From: DASRJG01 sp032124015
GTDB lineage: Bacteria; Acidobacteriota; Polarisedimenticolia; Polarisedimenticolales; DASRJG01
Direction: 5' to 3'
Length of the DNA: 7,497 nt
Assembly: GCA_032124015.1 (NCBI GenBank)
Contig: JAQBEH010000077.1
Location: 1-7,497 of the forward strand
This document shows positions 1-6,061 of the stretch, one piece after another. A program made the translations under genes and the position numbers. Position 1 is the stretch's first letter, and each line of letters begins with the position of its first letter. The notes beneath the pieces are model-generated. The model searched no databases, had not been told where the DNA came from, and saw only the letters and a list, made by a program, of their open reading frames with translations.

Positions 1-95
1 GTTGAACGAAACCGCTGCGCGGTGAAGATCTCGAGACCATCCGCGTAGCTCAGCGCTTCTTCCTGCCTTTCCTCGGTTCTCCGTACAGTCCTCGC

Positions 96-113
96 GGCCC
101 CACCGTCGGGGCC
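96..113. other. Hairpin upstream of the recombinase gene
   Basis: GGCCCC at 96-101 pairs perfectly with GGGGCC at 108-113 around a 6-base loop. A second small palindrome, TTCGGCCGAA, follows at 118-127. They may be part of the terminal (ter) region of the IS91-type element or simply GC-rich leader structure. There is no T-tract, so it is not a convincing terminator. Confidence 0.3.
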
Positions 114-151
114 CGCCTTCGGCCGAACGGCCGTTGAAGGAGGCCTGTGCG

Positions 152-1014
152 ATGGGAGAATACCGAGATCGGATGGAGCGGGATCTTCAGATTCGCGGGT
201 TCAGCACTTCCACCCAGCAGTGCTACTTGGCTCGCATGAAGGCGATGGTCCGCTTCTTCATGCGTCGGCCGGACGAGTTGACGCTCGAGGACATCCATTC
301 CTACCAACTGCACCTGACGCGAGATCAGAAGGTCTGCTGGTCATCGTTCAACCAGTCCGTGTGCGCCATCCGGTTCTTCTACATCGTGACCCTCAAGAAG
401 GACTGGGACATTCGGCACATTCCGTACCAGAAGACAGGCCGCAAGCTGCCCGTGGTCTTGAGTTGCGAAGAGGTGGCGAAGCTGTTTCAAGTCGTCGACA
501 ACCTCAAGCATCGGACGATGCTGATGACCGCCTATGCCGCCGGGCTGCGCGTGTCCGAGGTTACGCACCTGCGCGTGAGCGATGTCGACGGTCAGCGCAT
601 GATGCTCCGCATCGAGCAGAGCAAGGGACGGCAGGACCGTTACGTCATGCCTCGCACAAGCTGCTCGCCGTGCTCCGCGAGTACTGGAAGCTCGAGCATC
701 CACGGCACTGGCTCTTCGAGAGCCAGCGTCGCGAGCAGCCTCTGACCCGCAGCACCGTGCACAAGGTTTTTCACAAGGCCAAGTGCAAGGCTGGAATCAC
801 CAAGAGGGTCTCGGTGCATGGCCTACGTCACAGCTTCGCGACTCACTTGCTCGAAAGCGGGGTCAACATCCGCAAGATCCAGCTGCTCCTCGGGCACCGG
901 AGTCTGCAGTCCACGCAGATCTACACGCACGTCGCGAAGGACTACCTCGACCACACACCCAGTCCGCTCGACATCTTGCCCGGCCCGAGCAGCAGCCCGT
1001 CAGCCACGAGCTGA
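152..1014 (+). pseudogene. Tyrosine recombinase/integrase of IS91-type element, frameshifted
   Basis: This is a tyrosine (phage-type) recombinase, which cuts and rejoins DNA through a covalent 3'-phosphotyrosine. The ATG at 152 is chosen because AAGGAGG (137-143) lies 8 bases upstream. The N-terminal part, with the SAM-like core-binding domain at about residues 1-95, reads in one frame to Met166 (647-649). Catalytic Arg133 (AAGLRVSE) and Lys158 (SKGR) lie in this part. The rest, starting SHKLLAVLREYWK, is in the -1 frame from about 650. It carries HGLRH (817-831), LLGHRS with its His at 895-897, and the nucleophile Tyr at 922-924 (QIYTHV). All catalytic positions survive, so a single missing base near 650 is the only visible lesion. 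Repaired, the protein would be about 287 residues, normal for the family. A sequencing error is possible. The transposase gene follows 3 bases after its stop. Confidence 0.85.
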
Positions 1015-1017
1015 CAC

Positions 1018-2190
1018 GTGCCATGCTCGGCGGCTCAACACCGCCGGGGAGGTCGACCGGATCTCGAGCTGGCCGACGTCTTCCACCAGTGCGGTGAGTC
1101 ACTCTCGCACCTCGACGGCCGGCAGGTCCGCGTCGTGCGCGCGATCCTCAGTTGCCGCACCGCGGCCCTCGGTGGCCACATCCACCAGTGCGACCGCTGC
1201 GAATACCGCGAGATCGCCTACAACTCCTGCAGGGACCGGCATTGTCCCAAGTGCCAGGGCAGCCACCAACTCCGCTGGGTCGAAGCTCAGCAGCGACATC
1301 TGCTGCCCATCGAGTACCACCACGTCGTCTTCACCGTGCCGGACACGATTCACAGCCTGCTCCGCGCCAATCCCAGGCTCTGCTACGGTCTGCTCTTCGC
1401 CGCCGTCGCGGAGACCTTGCACGACGTGGCTCGCAATCCGAAGAACCTCGGCGCATCGATCGGCTTCTCCTGCGTTCTGCACACCTGGACCCAGACCCTG
1501 CTCTTCCATCCACACATCCATTGCATCGTCACCGGTGGAGGCCTCGATCCGGACCGCCAACACTGGATCGCGGCCCGGCCTGGCTACCTCTTCCCGGTGC
1601 GCATCTTGGCCCGACTGTTCCGCGCCAAGCTGTTGCACCGGCTCCAGTCGCGTCTCGAAGACGGCAAGCTGACGAGCGCCGAGGTCGACCCTCACGCTCG
1701 TCTCCGCGAGGCCGCTCGCAAGGACTGGGTCGTGTACAGCAAGCCACCCTTCGCCGGTCCCGAGCAGGTGTTGCGCTACCTCGGCCGCTACACCCACCGC
1801 GTCGCCATCTCCAACCAGAGACTCGTCGCCCTTGACCACGACCGCGTGACCTTCCGCTGGCACGACAGGGCGCGCGGCAATCGCAACCGACTGATGACCC
1901 TCCACGTCGCCGAGTTCCTCCGACGTTTCCTGCTCCACGTCCTGCCGACCGGCCTGATGCGCATCCGACACTACGGACTACTCGCCAACCCAACACGACA
2001 CGAGCACCTCGCACGATGTCGTCAACTCTTGAGCGTGCCGAACCCGCCGGCCCCCGAGCCTGATCAACCGGCCTCACACCACCGGCCCGAACAACTGCTT
2101 CCCCACGACTCTCGCCGTTGCCCTCGATGCCAGACCGGTCACCTCGTCTTGATCGGCCCGTTGAGCCCGACCCGGTCACGAGCGCCGTGA
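1018..2190 (+). CDS. IS91-family Y2 (HUH) transposase
   Basis: This 390-residue rolling-circle transposase nicks one strand at the element's ori and starts transfer through paired tyrosines. An N-terminal zinc-binding region carries C58xxC61, C71, H75 and C76xxC79 (YNSCRDRHCPKC), typical of the family. The HUH metal-binding motif is H166-I-H168 in FHPHIHCIV. The two catalytic tyrosines are Y254 and Y258 in RYLGRYTHR, with the family spacing of four. A further CxxC (CPRCQTGH) lies near the C-terminus. The GTG start at 1018 is the first in frame, 3 bases after the recombinase stop, suggesting translational coupling. The first 12 or so residues look unlike the family, so the real start could be slightly downstream, before PDLELADVF. 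No frameshift or missing catalytic residue is visible, so the enzyme may be active. Confidence 0.92.
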   Translation: MPCSAAQHRRGGRPDLELADVFHQCGESLSHLDGRQVRVVRAILSCRTAALGGHIHQCDRCEYREIAYNSCRDRHCPKCQGSHQLRWVEAQQRHLLPIEYHHVVFTVPDTIHSLLRANPRLCYGLLFAAVAETLHDVARNPKNLGASIGFSCVLHTWTQTLLFHPHIHCIVTGGGLDPDRQHWIAARPGYLFPVRILARLFRAKLLHRLQSRLEDGKLTSAEVDPHARLREAARKDWVVYSKPPFAGPEQVLRYLGRYTHRVAISNQRLVALDHDRVTFRWHDRARGNRNRLMTLHVAEFLRRFLLHVLPTGLMRIRHYGLLANPTRHEHLARCRQLLSVPNPPAPEPDQPASHHRPEQLLPHDSRRCPRCQTGHLVLIGPLSPTRSRAP

Positions 2191-2445
2191 ACGCGATCTC
2201 CCGCAGTCTCCCCACGTCATTGTCCGCGGCCACCGGCCGCCAACGCCGTCCTCTGCCTCTCCACCCCCAACTCGACCTCCAACCGGCGGCGAACACGCCC
2301 TTGGCGCACGCGTCCTCGAGCGACCACCTCATCGCAGCCGCCCACAGCCGCCCCTCGCCCATGCCTCATCCAGCCACTGCCACTCCCAAACCGCCAGAAA
2401 CCACCGAACAATCCCCATAGACCCAGCTCGATGGCCCGCGGCTCC
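2191..2445 (+). other. Non-coding tail of the IS91-type element (likely ori end)
   Basis: This 255-base C-rich stretch follows the transposase stop and shows no convincing gene. The open frames across it are strongly biased in composition (Pro, Ser, Arg) and resemble nothing I know. In IS91-family elements the rolling-circle origin lies downstream of the transposase, so this is its expected place. The stretch is followed by GTTC at 2446-2449. I see no clear stem-loop that marks the origin. Confidence 0.45.
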
Positions 2446-2498
2446 GTTCAACTGGCCGTTGACGGAATCGCTTCGCGACTCCGCAAACAACCTTCTCT

Positions 2499-2521
2499 GT
2501 TACGGTGACACCGGTGGACAC
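2499..2521 (+). repeat. 23-bp copy of the module-boundary repeat
   Basis: The block containing ggtgacaccggtggacac matches 7378-7400 at 22 of 23 bases. The related block at 5773-5795 is more diverged. It lies about 50 bases after the proposed IS91 right end and 110 bases before vapB. Similarity stops sharply on both sides. Confidence 0.75.
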
Positions 2522-2581
2522 CTGTTCTCGGCGTCCAGGCCGGTCTCGTGCCGCGCGTTCAGCATTTCGGTTCCGCGCGCC

Positions 2582-2610
2582 TGGAAGTGTAGATACATTT
2601 CGTATATATT
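2582..2610 (+). promoter_or_regulatory. Probable vapBC promoter/operator
   Basis: This is an AT-rich island in GC-rich DNA, ending 21 bases before the vapB start. A -10-like TATATT (2605-2610) lies 17 bases after a weak -35-like TGGAAG (2582-2587). An inverted repeat, ATAC (2593-2596) and GTAT (2602-2605) around a 5-base centre, overlaps the spacer and -10. VapB antitoxins usually bind such short palindromes over their own promoter and repress it with VapC, so autoregulation is likely, though inferred. Confidence 0.45.
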
Positions 2611-2631
2611 CTCCGACGGAGGGAACAGGCA

Positions 2632-2868
2632 ATGGCGGACCGAGCGAAGCTCTTCAAGAGCGGAGGCAGCCAAGCTGTGCGGTTGCCCAGAGACTACCGT
2701 TTCGAAGATCAGGATGAGGTCACGATCTATCGACAGGGGGACAGGATCATCCTCGAAGGTGCCCGCCGACGGTGGCAGAAGGAGTTCCTGGAACTGGCCG
2801 GTGCCGCGAAGGACTTCCCCTACCCTGATGAGCCCCCCGCCGCTGAGGCCGGCCCGGACTTCGGATAA
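2632..2868 (+). CDS. vapB: VapB-type antitoxin (AbrB-like)
   Basis: This 78-residue antitoxin should bind and neutralise the VapC ribonuclease encoded next to it, and repress the operon. The N-terminal half carries the swapped-hairpin AbrB/SpoVT DNA-binding signature, KLFKSGGSQAVRLP (residues 6-19), followed by RDYRF and a strand-rich stretch to about residue 46 (DEVTIYRQGDRIIL). The C-terminal part is acidic and proline-rich (FPYPDEPPAAE), as expected for the flexible toxin-wrapping tail. The ATG at 2632 is supported by GGAGGGA at 2618-2624, seven bases upstream. vapC follows 3 bases after the stop, so the two genes form one operon. The length is normal for VapB and nothing appears damaged. 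Confidence 0.9.
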   Translation: MADRAKLFKSGGSQAVRLPRDYRFEDQDEVTIYRQGDRIILEGARRRWQKEFLELAGAAKDFPYPDEPPAAEAGPDFG

Positions 2869-2871
2869 ATA

Positions 2872-3282
2872 ATGAGGTACTTGCTCGATACCAATGCCTG
2901 GGTCGACTACCTCACCGGACGTTACCCGACCGTTGTCGCCCGCATTCAGCAATCCCCGCCCGATGACCTCTGCCTCAGTTCGGTCGTGATGGCTGAGCTA
3001 CGCTATGGGGCCGAGAAGAGCCGGCGCAAGAAACTCAACCATGATTTGCTCGATACACTCGCGCGTGAGGTCCGGTGTGTGGATTTCGACCTCGACGGGG
3101 CCCGGACCTATGGGGAGCTGCGTACAACACTCGAAAAGCGCGGCACCCCCATCGGCCCATACGACATGATGATCGCCGCCCACGCGCTTTCGCTCGGCCT
3201 GGTTGTGGTCACCGATAACGAGCGCGAGTTCCGACGCGTTAAATCGCTGCCGGTCGAAAATTGGCGCGATCGCCAGGATTGA
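2872..3282 (+). CDS. vapC: VapC-type PIN-domain ribonuclease toxin
   Basis: This 136-residue PIN-domain protein is the toxin of the VapBC pair. Known VapC toxins are Mg2+/Mn2+-dependent endoribonucleases that cut tRNA or rRNA when the antitoxin is lost. The acidic residues expected at the active site are all present: D6 (LLDTNAWVD), E42 (MAELRYG), D98 (GPYDMMIAAHA) and D115 (VTDNEREF). The C-terminal VENWR is also typical of VapC. The ATG is 3 bases after the vapB stop, consistent with coupled translation. The full length and intact active site suggest a working module. In this mobile region it may stabilise neighbouring DNA, which is inference from TA biology in general. Confidence 0.92.
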   Translation: MRYLLDTNAWVDYLTGRYPTVVARIQQSPPDDLCLSSVVMAELRYGAEKSRRKKLNHDLLDTLAREVRCVDFDLDGARTYGELRTTLEKRGTPIGPYDMMIAAHALSLGLVVVTDNEREFRRVKSLPVENWRDRQD

Positions 3283-3302
3283 CATCGAAGGTCTGCCGAC
3301 TC

Positions 3303-3569
3303 GTGAGCACAGATTCAAGAGAGATCCGTCATGAACTGCCTCGGTTGCGCGGGCCGAACGCGGACCCGAAACACGAGGTCCTCGCACGGATTACCGAGGC
3401 GGAGAAGCACCTCCCCGCGCTTGATCGCCAGCGGGTTGAGGTTCGTGGTCGACGGGATTCCGAGCAGCGTACAGCGTTCTTGACCGTGTTGCAGGACAGC
3501 CTGGGCCTACCGTTCGAGAAACTCGTGCGTGATTTATCAGGCGATCCGAGTCTGCGGGATTCGCGGTAG
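3303..3569 (+). CDS. Doubtful small hypothetical protein
   Basis: An open frame of about 88 residues starts at GTG 3303, 20 bases after vapC; the same frame is open slightly further upstream. The product is charged and mostly helical in look (HEVLARITEAEKHLPALDRQRVEVRGRR, residues about 24-50, then FLTVLQDSLGLPFEKLVRDLSGD). I do not recognise it. No good ribosome binding site precedes the start. The second half resembles a real protein in composition, so this could be a remnant of a longer gene or a chance frame in GC-rich DNA. Confidence 0.3.
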   Translation: MSTDSREIRHELPRLRGPNADPKHEVLARITEAEKHLPALDRQRVEVRGRRDSEQRTAFLTVLQDSLGLPFEKLVRDLSGDPSLRDSR

Positions 3570-3666
3570 GGGGTACGGTCCGGGCGAGCACTCGACCTCG
3601 AAGCCCGGGGCTTTCAGGAGAAAGGAACTCTCTTGACCGCACGCGATTTCGAGTCCCTGTTCCCCT

Positions 3667-3713
3667 CACCGAAATCTTTACGAATATTGACCGAAAAATC
3701 GGTGGAGTAATTC
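3667..3713 (+). promoter_or_regulatory. AT-rich patch with hairpin and promoter-like boxes
   Basis: This stretch is distinctly AT-rich compared with its surroundings. ACCGA (3690-3694) and TCGGT (3699-3703) form a hairpin with an AAAA loop. CACCGA at 3667-3672 could pair with TCGGTG at 3699-3704 instead. TTGACC (3687-3692) and TAATTC (3708-3713), 15 bases apart, resemble -35 and -10 boxes with a short spacer. It lies just upstream of the degraded gene and may be its old promoter. Confidence 0.25.
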
Positions 3714-4278
3714 GCCCCTTCTTATCGCGGCGCTGGCCGCGAGGAAGGAGCGACGCCATTCCCGCCTCCTCGCCGCGTGGATGGCGCCGACGATGCTCCC
3801 GGGGGGCGTGGTCCGCGCTCACCTCTTCTCGGTGAGGCCGGTCAAGCCGAAGATGTGGGAAGCCCTGGTCGTCGTTGAGTTCCCCGTCGCTGTCGTGGGC
3901 AACCGAGCCCCCGGGGCGACCTACGATTTCGGCGCGACCGTGAAATCGGGACAGACGATCGCCCACATCTTCAATCGTCGCATCCAGCTGGCGAGCATGG
4001 ACGGCGGCGTGCATGGTCTCGAACGACCACGATCCGAAGGCACCCGACGTCGAGCGGCGGCTGTTGGGCGATGACGGGTCGGCCGTGGGCTCGCTCCCGA
4101 CGGTGCACCCCTCGTTCGTGTCGTCGGATCGAGTGCGCTGCGAGCCGATGCTGGACGTCCTTCCCGTAGCTCCGCTCTCGCCCGGGGGTACCGTTTCGAG
4201 GTTGTGCTCGACCCCCCGCCGGAGGAAGCGAGCGGGGAGGCGAGCGCGAAGTTCGCAGTGGTGGTGCCCAAGCGCTGA
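3691..4278 (+). pseudogene. Frameshifted remnant, probably of a VWA-associated beta-sandwich protein
   Basis: Three open pieces in two frames look like parts of one protein. Piece 1 (about 3691-4070) includes LIAALAARKERRHSRLLAAW, then VRAHLFSVRPVKPKMWEALVVVEFPV and FNRRIQLASMDGG. Piece 2 (from about 4013, next frame) includes VSNDHDPKAPDVERRLL and CEPMLDVLPVAPLSPGG. Piece 3 (about 4187-4278, back in the first frame) reads YRFEVVLDPPPEEASG and ends FAVVVPKR before a TGA. The order and style, alternating strands ending in a PG-Y-F-V strand, recall the C-terminal halves of VWA-related proteins of Acidobacteriota, from memory only. No start codon or N-terminal VWA domain is seen. At least two frameshifts and a missing N-terminus mean it is not functional. 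An rve-type transposase remnant begins within 20 bases of its end. Confidence 0.45.
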
Positions 4279-4293
4279 CTCCTCGAAGCCAAC

Positions 4294-4640
4294 GACAAGA
4301 AGTACGGGACCGACGTCCTTGCCGTGATCGAGCACATGGGTTCCGGCGCAAGCAGATCACGCCGTACAGCCCGTGGCAGAACGGTGCGGCGGAACGCTGG
4401 GTCGCGACCGTGCGGCGAGATCTGCTCGACCACGTAATCGTCCTCAACGAGCGGCACCTGCAACGACTCCTCTCCGAGCTTGTCGCGTATTACCACGACG
4501 ACAGAACGCACCTCGGGCTGGGCAAGAGCACGCCGTCGATGCGAACGGCCACCTCGAAGCCGAGTCGCGACGCCGAGATCGTCGGCCATCCGCGAATCGG
4601 CGGCCTGCATCATCTCTACGAGTCGCACCAAGCGGCCTGA
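4294..4640 (+). pseudogene. C-terminal remnant of an rve-type (DDE integrase-core) transposase
   Basis: The main piece (about 4341-4640) reads PYSPWQNGAAERWVATVRRD, then LLDHVIVLNERHLQRLL, YYHDDRTHLGLGKSTP and GHPRIGGLHHLYE. This is the C-terminal part of the retroviral-type integrase core of IS3/IS481-like transposases, including the last catalytic Glu in the NGAAERW motif. Just upstream in another frame is DKKYGTDVLAVIEHMG (4294-4341), equivalent to the family's segment around the second Asp, so one frameshift falls near 4340. Everything N-terminal to this is missing, and sequence of the preceding gene remnant adjoins directly. No terminal repeats are seen. It is a dead insertion-sequence fragment. 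The GTG at 4410 is not a credible start. Confidence 0.82.
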
Positions 4641-4846
4641 AGACCTGAGTGGTGGATCGGCGTTCGCGGTCCCTTCGACGGGACTCGTGCGTCGGAACGA
4701 CCGCGGTCGCGCCTATTGGCGACCCGCGCACTGCCCCGAAGCCGCAGCCTTCATGCTCTTCGGCGGTGTGGAACCGTCGGGACCCTGCGCGCGACCTCCG
4801 AAAGTCGTTATCGAGGAAGCCGGATTGGATTCTGGCGAGGCACAGA

Positions 4847-5473
4847 TCAGGACGCTACCTCAACGGTGAGCTTGTCGCCCTTCATCACGAAGCGCAGGGT
4901 GCTCCCTTTCGTGCGCGACACATTCAGATCGTAGAGCGCCGAGAGATAGGTCTTCTTGGTTCCATAGACCTTCGCGGCGAGCCTGTGTTGCCCGGCAGGA
5001 ATCCGAACAGGATCCCACGTCGTGGTTTGGGAAATGAGCAGGAAGGGTTTTTGGAACTGCTCATTGAAGATCGGGACGTCGTCGAGCATGATCACGAGAT
5101 TCCCCTGCCGCAGAGTGCTCGTGATGCTGATCGTGACGGGGCTCTCCGGTACGAGCGTGCGGACGGCCGGCATGGCTGCTGGGACCGCGGCCAGCATTGA
5201 GCACGGGTTCGCGGTTAACGCGGCATCCGACGTCGGGTTCCACTCGCGAATCGACTTGGCCGGGGTCGTGGTGCCCACCGGCTCTCGAACCCCATGCGTT
5301 TCCGATGTTGCCGCGGAGTTGGCAGATGGCGCCGCATTCGGCGTCGAGTTCCACTCGCGAATCGACGTGGCCGGGGGCGTAGTGCCCACGGGCTCTCCAG
5401 CCACAACCGCTCCCAGCGTGCTCGCGACAAGCACGGGCATCACGAGACGAGCAAGCATTTCCGTCCTAAACAT
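4847..5473 (-). CDS. Secreted protein of unknown function with an internal duplication
   Basis: This protein has 208 residues. The ATG complementary to 5471-5473 is chosen because GGAGGG (complement of 5481-5486) lies 7 bases upstream and a signal peptide begins there: MFRTEMLARLV, then a hydrophobic core and likely cleavage after AVVAG (residue 26). Residues 27-48 and 64-85 are near-identical copies (EPVGTT-PA-SIREWN). Low-complexity Ala/Pro/Thr sequence runs to about residue 105. The last 95 residues are strand-rich and ordered (VTISITSTLRQGNLVIMLDD, then WDPVRIPAGQHRLAAKVYG, ending KGDKLTVEVAS), suggesting a PEGA- or Ig-like beta-sandwich. I know no function. It is probably periplasmic or extracellular, and no lipobox is seen. 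The open frame runs on upstream through a tRNA fragment, but that extension is artefactual. Confidence 0.72.
   Translation of the reverse strand: MFRTEMLARLVMPVLVASTLGAVVAGEPVGTTPPATSIREWNSTPNAAPSANSAATSETHGVREPVGTTTPAKSIREWNPTSDAALTANPCSMLAAVPAAMPAVRTLVPESPVTISITSTLRQGNLVIMLDDVPIFNEQFQKPFLLISQTTTWDPVRIPAGQHRLAAKVYGTKKTYLSALYDLNVSRTKGSTLRFVMKGDKLTVEVAS
5220..5287 (-). repeat. Tandem internal repeat, copy B (in the secreted-protein gene)
   Basis: These 68 bases match 5331-5398 at about 60 of 68 positions with a constant 111-base offset. The offset is a multiple of three, so the duplication keeps frame and adds 37 residues. It encodes residues 64-85 and flanking sequence of the secreted protein. 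Confidence 0.85.
5331..5398 (-). repeat. Tandem internal repeat, copy A (in the secreted-protein gene)
   Basis: This is the upstream (N-terminal) partner of the 5220-5287 copy and encodes residues 27-48 plus flanks. The best-conserved part, 5347-5398, encodes EPVGTTPPATSIREWNST directly after the predicted signal-peptide cleavage site. Confidence 0.85.
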
Positions 5474-5627
5474 CGCCGGGCCCTCCATACGCTCCCTTTG
5501 AAATATGGGCGCCTGCAGGACTCTGCCCAGCGTCGTTTTTCGACCGCCGAATTCACATCCGTCATCGCGCCGCGGACGAGGCGGCGTTCTTCTCCCGAAC
5601 CGATTGCCGTCGATTATTGAAACTGGG

Positions 5628-5681
5628 GGTGCCGAAGGCTGGACTCGAACCAGCACTCCCTTTCGGGCACCGAATTTTAAG
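5628..5681 (-). pseudogene. 3' fragment of tRNA-Leu(UAA), attachment-site-like
   Basis: Read on the minus strand this is the 3' half of a class II tRNA. It starts with anticodon loop CTTAAAA (5675-5681, anticodon UAA), then 3' anticodon stem TTCGG (5670-5674) and a 15-base variable arm with CCC/GGG stem (5655-5669). The T-arm follows, GCTGG-TTCGAGT-CCAGC (5638-5654), and then 3' acceptor strand CTTCGGC (5631-5637), discriminator A and CC. The terminal A of CCA is absent. The acceptor would pair with GCCGAAG, the 5' end of known Leu tRNAs. The 5' half is missing: bases beyond 5681 do not pair with TTCGG. A break exactly in the anticodon loop is the classic mark of tyrosine-recombinase integration into a tRNA gene, leaving the 3' part at the far end of the island. 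Confidence 0.8.
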
Positions 5682-5687
5682 GCTGAG

Positions 5688-5735
5688 CGGAAAGGGCGGC
5701 GGATCAACGTTTAGTTAATTCGTCGCCCTTTTCCG
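5688..5735. repeat. Strong imperfect inverted repeat (14-bp stem)
   Basis: Bases 5688-5701 pair with 5721-5735 over about 14 bp, with one bulged base and one G-T (G-U in RNA) pair. The 19-base AT-rich loop is 5702-5720. It sits between the tRNA fragment and the 65-bp repeat and is absent from the second tRNA-fragment locus at 7308. It could be a bidirectional terminator between the minus-strand secreted-protein gene and corA, or a recombination site arm. The loop is long for a terminator. Confidence 0.55.
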
Positions 5736-5740
5736 TTTAC

Positions 5741-5805
5741 GAGGATTACGAGGAGGGTCGTACAGTCCGAGGATCATGGTGACCCAGGTGGAGACTGGTC
5801 TTCCT
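5741..5805 (+). repeat. 65-bp module-boundary repeat, copy 1
   Basis: This matches 7346-7410 at 54 of 65 positions without gaps. The most conserved core is attacgagg followed by gggtcgtacagtccgag (5745-5771). The match ends abruptly at 5805. An ATG at 5776 opens a 105-codon frame, but its product is not protein-like and it overlaps the corA start, so I do not call it. Confidence 0.8.
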
Positions 5806-6061
5806 CGGTTTGATGCGGCGGGGATCAAAAACCGCCGCCCAGGTGATCGTAACTTGGTGATCGCGCATGCGCACGGGACGCGTCAACACACGACGCGGGA
5901 GGGTTCGAGCCTGGAAGCAGACGCCCGTGAAGATGCCTCGCCGAATGCGCGAGCAACGCCGCGGCTCTTCCGCGCTAGGATCGAAGCGCTGCAGCCCCGC
6001 GAGAGACAGGTCACCGGTCCATCTATCGTAGATCCGATCTTTTCTTCAAGGAGATGCCAAA
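5806..6061. other. Region upstream of corA without a recognisable gene
   Basis: With the preceding repeat, about 325 bases (5736-6061) hold no credible gene. I see no clear sigma-70 promoter, Mg2+ riboswitch or operator. The only clear signal is the ribosome binding site AAGGAG at 6048-6053 for corA. Confidence 0.5.

Larger units (their letters stand above)
96..2445 (+). mobile_element. IS91-type element (tyrosine recombinase + Y2 transposase), ends approximate
   Basis: A tyrosine recombinase reading frame is followed after 3 bases by a Y2 transposase, the arrangement of the IS91 subgroup that carries an accessory integrase. Elements of this family move by rolling-circle replication, have no terminal inverted repeats and make no target duplication, so ends cannot be read from symmetry. 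The right end is placed at 2445 because the next four bases, 2446-2449, are GTTC, a known IS91-family target tetranucleotide next to the ori end. The left end is a guess: a 6-bp hairpin (96-101 with 108-113) lies just upstream of the recombinase gene. The true left end may lie elsewhere, including before the window. The recombinase gene carries a frameshift, while the transposase looks intact. Confidence 0.6.

Noticed and set aside
1099..1971. 290-codon minus-strand frame opposite the transposase
   Set aside because: It is a GC-rich shadow of the Y2 transposase gene, with no family resemblance and no start signal.
3391..4335. 314-codon minus-strand frame
   Set aside because: Its composition is Arg/Pro/Ser-biased and non-globular, and it lies opposite the plus-strand remnants whose protein style is recognisable.
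4698..4709. Perfect 12-bp palindrome CGACCGCGGTCG as an operator
   Set aside because: It lies between the 3' ends of a pseudogene and a convergent gene, and short GC palindromes are frequent in such DNA.
5474..5707. N-terminal extension of the minus-strand secreted-protein frame, including GVLVRVQPSAP
   Set aside because: This peptide is the translation of the tRNA-Leu 3' fragment on the same strand, a familiar misannotation artefact. The signal peptide and ribosome binding site point to the start at 5473.
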